Origin: Gilvimarinus xylanilyticus
Lineage (GTDB): Bacteria; Pseudomonadota; Gammaproteobacteria; Pseudomonadales; Cellvibrionaceae
DNA: 64,000 nucleotides
Assembly (NCBI RefSeq): GCF_024195295.1
Contig: NZ_JAMFTH010000005.1
Location: 214,420-278,419 of the forward strand
Direction: 5' to 3'
Shown here: in pieces, positions 45,268 to 54,174 of the stretch
Layout of the letters: every line of letters starts with the position of its first letter
How positions within the stretch are numbered: the stretch's first letter is position 1
Notes under the pieces: generated by a model
Told to the model about the DNA's origin: nothing
The model's input: the letters and a program-made list of their open reading frames with translations, nothing else
Databases searched by the model: none
Position numbers and translations under genes: made by a program

Positions 45268-48200
45268 TTAATCACACTTGGTGGCAATAACACCTGCTAG
45301 GGCACTGTTCCAATCACTTAAACTCTCCCCTGTAATCCAATCGCTGCGTCCGCCATCGGAGTGCTTGGCGGCTTTGTTCAAAAAATTACAGGCTTGGTGC
45401 TCACGGCCGCGGTTATCAAACCATTGGGCTTTCTCTAAGGTGGCGTAGTAGAGAAGGGCCTTTATGGATTGAATGACGGACCAGCGTCCATTGCCCTGCA
45501 GTTGGCCGGTCAGCAGCATTTGCTGGAAGCTATCGATCAATGCATCCAGGGTCAGGCTCTGGCTTTGCAGTTGCAGGCCCACGATTAACGGGTCGTGGTC
45601 CGAGCTGCGGTAGGCCGTGCTGGCGTCAAAGTAGCCGGGGTTGCGCCCGTAGTCCAGGTTGTAGTCCAGCGCGTCGGCTTCGTCGGCGTTAATGTTCCAG
45701 ATCGCATGGCCCGCCAGTTTGTCGGCTAAGGCGCTGCTGAGCAGAACATAATCCAGAGTACCGGTTTGGCCGTCGAAAACGTACGAGTAATCGCTGGCGG
45801 TTTCGGGGTTTACATAACCCTGATCCAACAGATACTGCACCGGTGCTTCGGCGGCATAGGCATTGAGGTCGCCGGCGATGGCCACTTGGTCGGTATCAAC
45901 GCCGGTGGGCGCAGTTTCCAGCCAGTTGATCAGAGCGGTGGCGGCGTCCAGGCGACGTTGGTTCCAGAAACCGGCGCCGTCGTTTTGGTCGTAGTTGATA
46001 TCGCCGGTGTCCTCCAGGCTGGAGCTGCCCTTGGATTTAAAATGGTTCGCCACCAGAGTAAAGCGTTCGCCGGATTCGCTGTGGGTAAAACTTGCTGCCA
46101 GTGCCACGCGGTTGGTGGCCGGGCCGTTAAAGATAGGGTCGGCGTTAAAGTCGCGCGTGGCAAACACATCTAGACTGGCGGCGGCTGAGTCGTCCAGCAG
46201 GGCCGGTGTGCTGCCTTCGGCCAGGGTTAAACTGTCGGTTTGGTAAATAATCGCCACGGCAATGGCGTCGGTGCCGACAAATTGTGCGCCGGGGTAAACA
46301 TAATCGTAAGTTTGGTTACCCAGCTCGGCGTTTACCGCATTGACTAAGGTTTCCAGCGCGGTGGAACCGTCGTTGGTGTTATCAAACTCGTTTTCAATTT
46401 CCACCAGTGCCAGGGCGTCGGCATCCAGTTGCACAATGGCGTTCACCAGCTTGGCTTGCTGGCGCGCCAGCTCGTCAGCGGAATCGGCGCCGCGCGGGCT
46501 CATACCCACGGCGGTGCTGCCACCGTTATCCAACGTGGTGAAATAATTCAGCACATTCAGCGAGGCGAGTTTTACATTGCCCGCCACCGAGGGTGCGGCA
46601 GGGCGTGGTTCGCTGCTGACTACTTGGTTAATGCCTTCACTGTTCGCGCGCACACGCCAGGTGGCGCCCGAGGCGGAGTTACCCGCCCATTTGTAATCCA
46701 ACACGCCGGTTAGGTTGCTGATGGTATCGCCCATGCGCGGTGCGGTGGTTTCGCTGTAGGGGGCGAAACCGTCCAGGTTGTTTACGCTGGCGTTCTGCTC
46801 GTTTAAACCATCGTCGTACACAATGCTGCGAGCACCCAGGTTTTCTAAATGAGTCTGCAGGCCGCTAACGCTGGGTGCATTCAGCTGGGTAAACTGCATG
46901 GGGCGTTCGCCCGCCACCAGGCGTACCTCGTTAAAGCGATCCAGCTGGTATTGTTCGGTTAGGGTGAGCGTATCGGTAAAGGTGATCAGCATGCCTTCGT
47001 AGGCTTCTAGATCAGGCTGGTAGTTGCCGCTCTGGCCCTGGGTAACCGCGATGTTATTGGTCAGAGAAATGCTGGCGGTAGTGACTTCGCCGAGGGCATT
47101 GCTGGCGATAATCTGTAAATCGCTAACATTGGAAAGTTGCGTCTCGCCGTAGTACTGATCCACCCGTGCGGTTAAGCGCACTTTATCGCCCAGGTTAACG
47201 TCGGTATCACTGTGGTAGACAAACACGCCCTCGGAACTTGCCGGGTTGCCGTCTTCGTCCAGGGTTTCTTCCTGCAGGTAAAAGCCGTTTAGATTGCGGC
47301 TGTCGTCAGCGTCGCCGTTTTGAAAATCCCCCACCACCACCGCCTCAACGGTCACGGTTTGGTTGATCAGCGGGCTGACATCCGTCTCGCCATAACTGTT
47401 GCTGCCGTAGTTTTCGGGATTGCCCTGAATGGCGGAGATTAAGGTCAGCTCGGCCGCCACTGGCTCGCAGTTATTGGCGCTGCCCGGTGTGGGGGCTGCC
47501 TGACTATAGCTGTCGGTGTTGCGGGCTCCGCCGGCGCCATTGGCGCAGCGCTGGTTGGAATCCACCGGGCTGCCGTTGGCGGCACTTTCGTTTATCTGCG
47601 TCTGGCCCTCATTTAACAGCGCCAGCAAGCCGGTGTCGTCGGCGTCATTGGTGCCGTAAACCAGTGCGTCCAGAATGTTATCGGTAGGCAGGGCGCTGCC
47701 GTTGGGAAAGCTGGCGGCCTGTGCACTGACCAATACGGCGGCATCGGCGCCGTTTTGTACGCTGTTACTGGTACCGATCACCCAATCGACATTGGGGTTG
47801 CCCAAGACAAAGTAGCCTTCGGCATTGGTGCTGTAACCGCTTAAATCAAAGGCGGCGTAGCTGGTGTCGCTGCTGCCGTTATACAGCACTAGGGTCAGGC
47901 CGCTTAGGTCGGTATTGCCCGTGCCGCCATCGTACAGCTCAATAAACTCAAGCTCATCGGTGCCGTCGGTATCCGCGTCCAGTTCGTTAATAATCACGCT
48001 TGCCGGGGTTGGGGTGGTGTTGCCGCCAAAGCTGCCCAGGGGAACAGGGCTGGCGGCACTGGCGTTTGTCGCCTCACCGTCCAGCGCATTGGCACCGCTG
48101 TACAGCCAGTCGCCCGGGGTAAACTGATCGGAAACCGAGGCGCCGTCCTGACGGTAAGCCCAGCCGTCCTGGTAATCCCAGACGGTCCCCGTCCCGTCTG

Positions 48201-48591
48201 TGTCCTGCTCGCCGAAAACATCAACTACTGCGCCATTGTGGAACAGCTCGATGGCGTCATCGCCGTTAATGCTGGCAACCGAGCCTGTGTAATCCGGAGC
48301 AAAACCAAAGAAGTCGCTAAAACCAATGTCTTCACTGGCGACGGTAATAAACGTGCCGGCCGGTACGCTCACGGGCGGGAACACAAACTCTTCCCCGTCG
48401 CTGCCGCCGCCATTGTTGGCGCTACCCAGGCCGTATTCGCTCAGGTCGGTAATATCGGCGCTGGCGTAGACCTCAATGCCTTTGGGCAGGCCGCCCGGCA
48501 ATGGGCCGTCGAATACAGAGGTAATCAGTAAATCGGCATTTGCGTGACTGGCTGCCAGGGCGATGGCCGCCGCCAGAATTCCTTTTTTCAT
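45268..48591 (-). CDS. ExeM/NucH-type extracellular nuclease with lamin-tail domains
   Basis: A 1107-aa exported nuclease. A signal peptide (to about 19) leads to a first lamin-tail domain (about 20-190), a second lamin-tail domain (about 200-370, IINELDADTDGTDELEFIELYD), an OB-fold region (about 380-490, VTVEAVVVGDFQ) and an endonuclease/exonuclease/phosphatase domain (about 680-1010, ASLNVLNYF, LVEIENEF, VANHFKSKG, AGDLNAY, SSDHDPLIVGL). The residual C terminus (about 1015-1107, with CNFLNKAAKHSDG) has FIMAH-like helices but no motif I can fix. Such enzymes degrade DNA in biofilms or provide phosphate. AGGTG lies upstream of the ATG. Confidence 0.92.
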   Translation of the reverse strand: MKKGILAAAIALAASHANADLLITSVFDGPLPGGLPKGIEVYASADITDLSEYGLGSANNGGGSDGEEFVFPPVSVPAGTFITVASEDIGFSDFFGFAPDYTGSVASINGDDAIELFHNGAVVDVFGEQDTDGTGTVWDYQDGWAYRQDGASVSDQFTPGDWLYSGANALDGEATNASAASPVPLGSFGGNTTPTPASVIINELDADTDGTDELEFIELYDGGTGNTDLSGLTLVLYNGSSDTSYAAFDLSGYSTNAEGYFVLGNPNVDWVIGTSNSVQNGADAAVLVSAQAASFPNGSALPTDNILDALVYGTNDADDTGLLALLNEGQTQINESAANGSPVDSNQRCANGAGGARNTDSYSQAAPTPGSANNCEPVAAELTLISAIQGNPENYGSNSYGETDVSPLINQTVTVEAVVVGDFQNGDADDSRNLNGFYLQEETLDEDGNPASSEGVFVYHSDTDVNLGDKVRLTARVDQYYGETQLSNVSDLQIIASNALGEVTTASISLTNNIAVTQGQSGNYQPDLEAYEGMLITFTDTLTLTEQYQLDRFNEVRLVAGERPMQFTQLNAPSVSGLQTHLENLGARSIVYDDGLNEQNASVNNLDGFAPYSETTAPRMGDTISNLTGVLDYKWAGNSASGATWRVRANSEGINQVVSSEPRPAAPSVAGNVKLASLNVLNYFTTLDNGGSTAVGMSPRGADSADELARQQAKLVNAIVQLDADALALVEIENEFDNTNDGSTALETLVNAVNAELGNQTYDYVYPGAQFVGTDAIAVAIIYQTDSLTLAEGSTPALLDDSAAASLDVFATRDFNADPIFNGPATNRVALAASFTHSESGERFTLVANHFKSKGSSSLEDTGDINYDQNDGAGFWNQRRLDAATALINWLETAPTGVDTDQVAIAGDLNAYAAEAPVQYLLDQGYVNPETASDYSYVFDGQTGTLDYVLLSSALADKLAGHAIWNINADEADALDYNLDYGRNPGYFDASTAYRSSDHDPLIVGLQLQSQSLTLDALIDSFQQMLLTGQLQGNGRWSVIQSIKALLYYATLEKAQWFDNRGREHQACNFLNKAAKHSDGGRSDWITGESLSDWNSALAGVIATKCD

Positions 48592-48733
48592 AAAGCACCT
48601 GAATCTTGGGTTGGGTGTGTTAGACGACAGCGCCGAAAATTGGGCGCCTCGTGCAGGTGCTTTATGGAAACAGACAAAAGTGACAGATTCTTAACGTATT
48701 TGTGGCAGTTCTGGTGAGATTATATGACAGGGT

Positions 48734-49759
48734 TTAAAACTGTGCGCCACCGCTCTTGCCAAGGTTGGCCGGGTTATGCGCGCTGCGATACTGGGAGGGC
48801 GACATCGCAAACCAGCGCTTAAAGGCGCGGCTAAAACTGGGCTGGTCGCCATAGCCCAGCAGGTAGCTGATTTCGCTGAGCGAGTGCTCGCCGAGCGACA
48901 AATACTGCTTGGCCAGTTCGCGGCGCACTTTATCCAGCAGCTGCTTAAAGCTGGTGCCCTCGTCGTGCAGGCGTCGCTGCAGGCTGCGGGTACTAAGGGC
49001 CAGCTCGGCGGCGATGGATTCTTCCGATACCTCGCCCGAGGGCAGACGCGCGGCAATGGCCTGGCCGATACGCGCCCGGATATTACTGTTTTGCAGCTTA
49101 CTCAGGTTTTCCAGCGCCAGCTTTTCGTTGACCTCGGCCAGCTGAGCATTGGCGCCGGGTAAGTGACTGTGCGCCTGCTGGCGGTCAATGGCGAGCAGGC
49201 TGTCGGCGCAATGGGTATCGGCCGGGCAGGCAAAAAAAGTTTGCGCCGCTGGGCTTAAGCGCTGCCCCTGCAGTGGCAGCCCCAGAGATACCGGGGTAAA
49301 GCTTTCGCCCAACAGGGCCCGACACATGGTGACCACCGCCGCTAAACCTGCCACATTCGCCGCCGCCGGGCTTTGCGCGTGGGGCACAATATGCACCTGA
49401 TAGGTTGTGCCGGTGGCGGTTAACTCGGCCTGTAGTCCGCTGTTGACCAGCTGTGCGTAACGCACCAGTCGCTCCAGCGCCTGGTGCAAAGTGTCGCTGG
49501 CCAGCCAGGCAAAGCCCAGGGCGTTAAAGCTGGTGGGGTGCCAGCGGCAGCCCACATCCAGGCCAAAATCGGATTTAGAGTAATGCCGCTCGGCGCTCAG
49601 CCACAGCTTATGCATGCCCGCTACCGGGTAGCGACCGTTGGAGTCCGACAGCAATGCCGGGTTAAGCCCTGCCTGGGCAAAGGCGGCGCGGGCGTCAAGG
49701 CCATCATCGCTTAGGGTTTGCCAGATTAATTTGGCCCAGCTGGTGAGTGTGGTGTTCAT
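48734..49759 (-). CDS. AraC family transcriptional regulator (OruR/Arac_arabinose_bd type)
   Basis: 341 aa from the ATG at 49759 (AAGGGG upstream; the open frame begins 4 codons earlier at a TTG). The N-terminal effector domain covers about 1-230, and the C-terminal HTH (about 240-335) contains SLQRRLHDEGTSFKQLLDKVRRELAKQYL and ISYLLGYGDQPSFSRAFKRWFAMSPSQYR, the AraC signature with both helix-turn-helix motifs. The N-terminal part is of the family that includes OruR and related lipid or virulence regulators. The ligand and targets are unknown. It is divergent from the lpxC-like gene, with 143 bp between the starts. Confidence 0.92.
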   Translation of the reverse strand: MNTTLTSWAKLIWQTLSDDGLDARAAFAQAGLNPALLSDSNGRYPVAGMHKLWLSAERHYSKSDFGLDVGCRWHPTSFNALGFAWLASDTLHQALERLVRYAQLVNSGLQAELTATGTTYQVHIVPHAQSPAAANVAGLAAVVTMCRALLGESFTPVSLGLPLQGQRLSPAAQTFFACPADTHCADSLLAIDRQQAHSHLPGANAQLAEVNEKLALENLSKLQNSNIRARIGQAIAARLPSGEVSEESIAAELALSTRSLQRRLHDEGTSFKQLLDKVRRELAKQYLSLGEHSLSEISYLLGYGDQPSFSRAFKRWFAMSPSQYRSAHNPANLGKSGGAQF

Positions 49760-49902
49760 ACGCCCCTTCAATCGCAGGTTTTACCCAGTGTAAGCAAAAA
49801 AAACCGGTTTGGCAGCAATTGCTAAGCACTTGGCGGCTGCGGACAAAACAGCCGGGCGCGCCGGACATATTCTGAACCTGTACCCCACAGGAGGAATATG
49901 GG

Positions 49903-50826
49903 ATGAAAACTTCACAATACTATCAGCACACAATCAATACACCTTTTACTTGCTTTGGTCGCGGCCTGCACACCGGTGTTCCGGTGGTGATGAAAGTCTT
50001 GCCCGCGGATGAAAATACCGGCCGTACCTTTGTGCGCCGCGATTGCCTGTCCGGACAAAACCACGTGCGGGCGATTTGGTTTAATGTTCGTCACACCCAG
50101 TTAAATACCAAACTGAGTAATCGCTTTGGGGTAACGGTAAGCACGGTGGAACATTTAATGGCCGCCTTTGCCGCCCACGGGGTCGACAATGTAAAAGTAG
50201 TTCTGGATGGTCCCGAGGTGCCAATTTTGGAAGGCAGCTCGCGCACCTTTTCCGATTTAATTATGGCTTCGGGGTTAAAACAACAGCGCGCCCGCCGCAA
50301 AGTGATTGTGGTAAAAAGACCGGTAAAAATTGCGCAGGATGATCGGGTGGGCATGTTATTGCCCAGCAGCGGCATGATGGCCGATTTGGAAATCGATTTT
50401 TCCGCCCCCGCAGTGGGACGCCAGAAATTGCAACGCATTAACATGAATGAAGAAACGTTTGTGCGCAGTATTCGCGATGCCCGTACCTTTGGCATGGCGG
50501 AAGACGTGGAGCACTTAATCCAAAACGGTTTTGCGCGCGGTGCGTCAATGAAAAACGCGGTGGTGGTAAAGGGCGATCGTATTCTTAACCCCGAAGGACT
50601 GCATTACCCGGATGAATGTGTGCGCCATAAAGTGCTGGATTTATACGGTGATTTGGCCATGGCCGGCGCGCCTATTCAAGGTCATTTTCGCGGATTTAAA
50701 AGTGGCCACCAGATAAACGCCGGCGTGGTAACCAAACTTTTGACCGATTCGCAAAACTTTGATTTTGTGGATGCCGAGCAGGCCGATATATACGGGAAAG
50801 ATTCCGCCCAGCAACGCACGGCTTAA
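49903..50826 (+). CDS. lpxC: LpxC paralogue: UDP-3-O-acyl-GlcNAc deacetylase
   Basis: 307 aa, near the normal LpxC length. Zinc ligands H84 (in STVEHLMAA), H242 and D246 (in RHKVLDLYGD) are present, with catalytic E83 and H269 in KSGHQINAG, so activity should be intact. It performs the committed step of lipid A synthesis in housekeeping copies, but those sit at the end of the mra/fts-murC-ddlB cluster. Here it stands alone, diverging from an AraC regulator and followed by a terminator, so it is probably a second copy. Its sequence differs from typical gammaproteobacterial LpxC at several conserved spots (for example CFGRGLHTGVPV). GGAGGA lies upstream of the ATG. Confidence 0.9.
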   Translation: MKTSQYYQHTINTPFTCFGRGLHTGVPVVMKVLPADENTGRTFVRRDCLSGQNHVRAIWFNVRHTQLNTKLSNRFGVTVSTVEHLMAAFAAHGVDNVKVVLDGPEVPILEGSSRTFSDLIMASGLKQQRARRKVIVVKRPVKIAQDDRVGMLLPSSGMMADLEIDFSAPAVGRQKLQRINMNEETFVRSIRDARTFGMAEDVEHLIQNGFARGASMKNAVVVKGDRILNPEGLHYPDECVRHKVLDLYGDLAMAGAPIQGHFRGFKSGHQINAGVVTKLLTDSQNFDFVDAEQADIYGKDSAQQRTA

Positions 50827-50836
50827 TGATGCAAAA

Positions 50837-50861
50837 AAACGCGCGACTGAGTCGCGCGTTT
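50837..50861. terminator. Bidirectional terminator between lpxC paralogue and DUF748 gene
   Basis: AAACGCGCGAC and GTCGCGCGTTT form a perfect 11-bp stem with a TGA loop. On the minus strand a run of seven T follows, giving a strong terminator for the DUF748 gene; on the plus strand only TTT is present. Confidence 0.85.
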
Positions 50862-50865
50862 GGCG

Positions 50866-53800
50866 CTATTGCGATTCCACCTCAAATTTTAATGTGGTTC
50901 CGCTAAGGGCGCTACTGTAAGCTGGTTTTAACTTCAGCTTGTTTTCGTTCACGCCGTCATCCAGCAGTTGGTCTACGACTGCTTGGCTGCGGGCATCGGC
51001 CATGTCTTCCAGTTGTTGCTCGGTAATTTGAATGTTTTCTCTAAGTTGATCAAACGCCTGAAGCTGAGCGGTTTGCTCGCCATTCTCTTCGCCAGAGGCA
51101 CTGAGAATGTTCTGCAACTGCTCCAGGGTTTGCCCGCTCGATTCACTGTACTGTTTTTCTAAATGGCGCCGCGCGGGGTTTTCCGAAAGCGCCGTTAAAA
51201 GCGCTTCGTCACTCATGGGTAAGCTCGGCGGTTCGGCATCGTCTTTTTGTAGCTGGCTTAGCAGTTCCCGACGTTGCAGTTGCAGTGTGTCAGCTTGACG
51301 GTCGGCGTTGCCTTGTACCACCAGAAACAGCTCGGGCTTTTTGCTCAGGGCATCGGCCAGGTGCGATAAGGTTTTACGCTGATCTTTACTCAGCGTGGTG
51401 CTGCCCGGTTCAAACTGAACCTCGCCCAGATTCTCGTCGCTGCTTACCAGCGATCCCAGTAGCGTAAAAGGCGAGGCCGCCGCTTTAACCAAAATATTGA
51501 TAAAAGTTTTGGTGATTAACCCCGGAATATTAAAACCGGGGTCGCTCTGGTCGCCGCTAATACCCAAGTCCAGATTAATGTTGCCCTGCAAATCTTTTAG
51601 CAACGTCAGCCCCAATTTAATCGGCGCTTCAATGGCCTGGTCGCTTTCTACCGAGTCGCCCAGTTCAAATTGTTGCGCGACGATATCATTGGCGCCGGTA
51701 ATTTTGGTTCCTTCCAGGGTGTAGTCAAAGTGATAATTTAAATCACCTTGATCAACCTGGTAGCCAATGTAGGTGCCGGTGTAGGGCGTTAGGCCTTTTA
51801 AGCTGAGCGCGTTTACCGAGCCCTCAATTTCTTTTTTATTGGCGGTGGTTTCGGCCGTAATGCTGAGGGGGGCGTGTTTATTAATGCTGGCCTTTAGCGT
51901 GGCCGACAGGTTTTGCGCATCGCGGGTGGAAAAGTCGGTCAGCGACATCTCGATATCGTTAATCGCCGAGGCGAACTCGGGCTGGATTAACTGATCTTTA
52001 AAGTAAACGTTGCCCCCGTTAATCTCCAGGCGCGCAATGCTCAGGGCCAGGGGGTTACCCTGTTCCGCATCCGCATCCGCATCCGCATCCGCATCCGCAT
52101 CCGCATCCGCATCCGCATCCGCATCCGCATCCGCATCCGCATCCGCATCCGCATCCGCATCCGCATCCACATCCGCATCCGCATCGTTTGAGCTCGCTGG
52201 TTCTTTAACAAGCGTTTCCCAGGTGGACGGAGTGGCACGGGTCATACTCGCCCAGGGTGAGGTGAGTGCAATCGACTCAATGGCCAGCTCCATTTGCGGG
52301 TATTGAAACTGGGTGTTGCTAATGGCTAAGTTTTCCCAGCTTAAAAACTTGTCTTGGCTGACCGTGTTAATAAAGACGGCGTTGGCCAGTTCGGTGTTAG
52401 CGGTGGCGGTAACGCCAAGCTCGGGTTGGGTGGTCAGCGCCAGTTGTGCTTGGGTGGTTAGCGCGCCATCGTCAATGGCGATATTGGTTGCCTGGTTTAA
52501 ATAGGGCGTGACAGGGGCGGTTGCCAATTGCTCCAGCGCGACATCCAAGGTGATGCCAATGGGGTCGAGCGTTAATTGCCCGCCAATGGTTAAGGGGGCC
52601 TGGTTGAGTTGAGCGCTTAAGTTTAATTCGGCGGGCTCGCTGCTATTGAGCACAATGGGGGCCAGAGAGGCTTCCAGTTGTTCCAATGACCAGCGCACCG
52701 GTGGGTTAACCTGGCGGTCGGTAAAATGGGTTTGTGACTGGCTGATTTTAAATTCGCCCAGGCGCAGCTTCCAGGGTGTTTGATCGGTTTGCTTGTCATT
52801 GGCCGTTGAAGGCGCGGGGGCTTGTTTGGGCTGCTCGGCCGGGGGCGCGGTTTGCTTGCCTGCCGAGGCCATGGTTTGCTCGTGGGCATGCAGCAACAGT
52901 GATTGGTAGCGCATAGCGCCGTCTTCATCCAGCCACTGGTTAACACTCAGGCCGTTCACGGTAACGGTGCCTATGTCCAGGCTGCGCTCTTGCACATCCA
53001 GCTGTATGGCATCAACGGCAAAAGTGTCCAGGCGCAGCAGTGGAGGATCGAGGGTTTCATCGTCTACCGCCAGGTCGGTGACCGCGACTCGACTTTGATT
53101 GAGGGTGATTTGCGTGGCTGAGTCTGTCGAGGGCTTGACGATACGCACGCTTGCCTGGGCGTCAAGGGTACCGTTTTTTAAATCGGCGTTAATCACATTG
53201 CGGACAAAGTCGGCAAAGCCCGCCAGATTAATGGCCTGGGCCTGCATACTGATGTTGAACAGCAGTGGTTGTAAACGGTAATCGCCGTTTAGGTTGATGC
53301 TGCCGCCATCGGCCAGATCCGCAGTAATATCAAAGGGGTTACTGTTACTCGCGCCTGTGTCGATATATAAATCGTTAAACACCAAATTAAAGTCTTCAAT
53401 GCCGGAGTCGGCGGGCACTCGGCCGGCGGTGTCTTGGTAGTGAAACGCGCCGTCGGCAATTTGTATCAGCTTGACTTCAACCCCAATCGGCTCGCTTTGC
53501 TCTGTGTTCTCGGCTTCGGGCTCGGCGCTGGCGGTTTTCTGGTTAACGCTGTCGATAACGGAGTCAAAATTAAAGCCATCGGCGGTTTGCAATATATTGA
53601 TTTGGGGGCCGGCCAGCTGTACTTCTTTAACCACCAGGTGCCAGTTGAACAGCGAGGGCCAGAAGTCCACGTTGACACTCAGGTGATCCCAGTGTGCCAG
53701 AGGTTTATCGGGGCGATCGGCAATGGAGAAGTTTTCCGATTGCAGTTCCAGGGCGAACGGGTTGTAGGCGAAAGACTCAACACTAACCTGGCGGCCCAGA

Positions 53801-53952
53801 TAGTCGCTGCCCTGGTTTTCTGCCACTTGTTTCAATTTGCCGGGCAGGTACCAGTAGCCGAGGGCGAGGTACAAGACATAACAAAATGTTAATAAACCGG
53901 CTGTGGTCAGGGCAATGCGTTTCAGCCATAGCCCAATGCGGGACTTATCCAT
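50866..53952 (-). CDS. DUF748/AsmA-like envelope protein with Asp-Ala repeat tract
   Basis: A 1028-aa protein with an N-terminal TM (about 12-32) and a very long periplasmic part of DUF748/AsmA-like beta-rich repeats (for example VNVDFWPSLFNWHLVVKEVQLAGPQ and VNGLSVNQWLDEDG). These resemble proteins that bridge or shape lipid transport between membranes. Around residues 590-630, a run of Asp-Ala dipeptides encoded by a hexanucleotide microsatellite forms an acidic tract. The C-terminal part (about 830-1028) has KDLQGNINLDLGISGDQSDPGFN and an OmpA-like EVQFEPGSTTLSKDQRKTLSHLADAL. GAGGTG lies upstream of the ATG. It has no clear operon partner. Confidence 0.87.
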   Translation of the reverse strand: MDKSRIGLWLKRIALTTAGLLTFCYVLYLALGYWYLPGKLKQVAENQGSDYLGRQVSVESFAYNPFALELQSENFSIADRPDKPLAHWDHLSVNVDFWPSLFNWHLVVKEVQLAGPQINILQTADGFNFDSVIDSVNQKTASAEPEAENTEQSEPIGVEVKLIQIADGAFHYQDTAGRVPADSGIEDFNLVFNDLYIDTGASNSNPFDITADLADGGSINLNGDYRLQPLLFNISMQAQAINLAGFADFVRNVINADLKNGTLDAQASVRIVKPSTDSATQITLNQSRVAVTDLAVDDETLDPPLLRLDTFAVDAIQLDVQERSLDIGTVTVNGLSVNQWLDEDGAMRYQSLLLHAHEQTMASAGKQTAPPAEQPKQAPAPSTANDKQTDQTPWKLRLGEFKISQSQTHFTDRQVNPPVRWSLEQLEASLAPIVLNSSEPAELNLSAQLNQAPLTIGGQLTLDPIGITLDVALEQLATAPVTPYLNQATNIAIDDGALTTQAQLALTTQPELGVTATANTELANAVFINTVSQDKFLSWENLAISNTQFQYPQMELAIESIALTSPWASMTRATPSTWETLVKEPASSNDADADVDADADADADADADADADADADADADADADADADAEQGNPLALSIARLEINGGNVYFKDQLIQPEFASAINDIEMSLTDFSTRDAQNLSATLKASINKHAPLSITAETTANKKEIEGSVNALSLKGLTPYTGTYIGYQVDQGDLNYHFDYTLEGTKITGANDIVAQQFELGDSVESDQAIEAPIKLGLTLLKDLQGNINLDLGISGDQSDPGFNIPGLITKTFINILVKAAASPFTLLGSLVSSDENLGEVQFEPGSTTLSKDQRKTLSHLADALSKKPELFLVVQGNADRQADTLQLQRRELLSQLQKDDAEPPSLPMSDEALLTALSENPARRHLEKQYSESSGQTLEQLQNILSASGEENGEQTAQLQAFDQLRENIQITEQQLEDMADARSQAVVDQLLDDGVNENKLKLKPAYSSALSGTTLKFEVESQ
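52065..52184. repeat. Hexanucleotide microsatellite inside the DUF748 gene
   Basis: Twenty copies of CCGCAT (GATGCG on the coding strand), with one variant CCACAT at copy 18, encode Asp-Ala repeats (one Asp-Val). The unit is a multiple of three, so length changes keep the reading frame and would alter only the linker length. Confidence 0.95.
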
Positions 53953-54174
53953 ATCTCACCTCGGTTGGAGACAACTTCATATCTGTATGCGGTACGGCGC
54001 TAAAGGGGCGATACCGTCGATTATGACGATGATAACTCAGGTGTATGTTTGTGTGTGTAAGGCTGGGGCTGATTGCGTTAACCGCTGGCAGCCCCTTTGT
54101 TACATTTTTGTCACATGCGTGTGCGCTCAGTCATTGTAGAATAGCGCCTTTTCGCTTTTTACACGGATCGTTTT

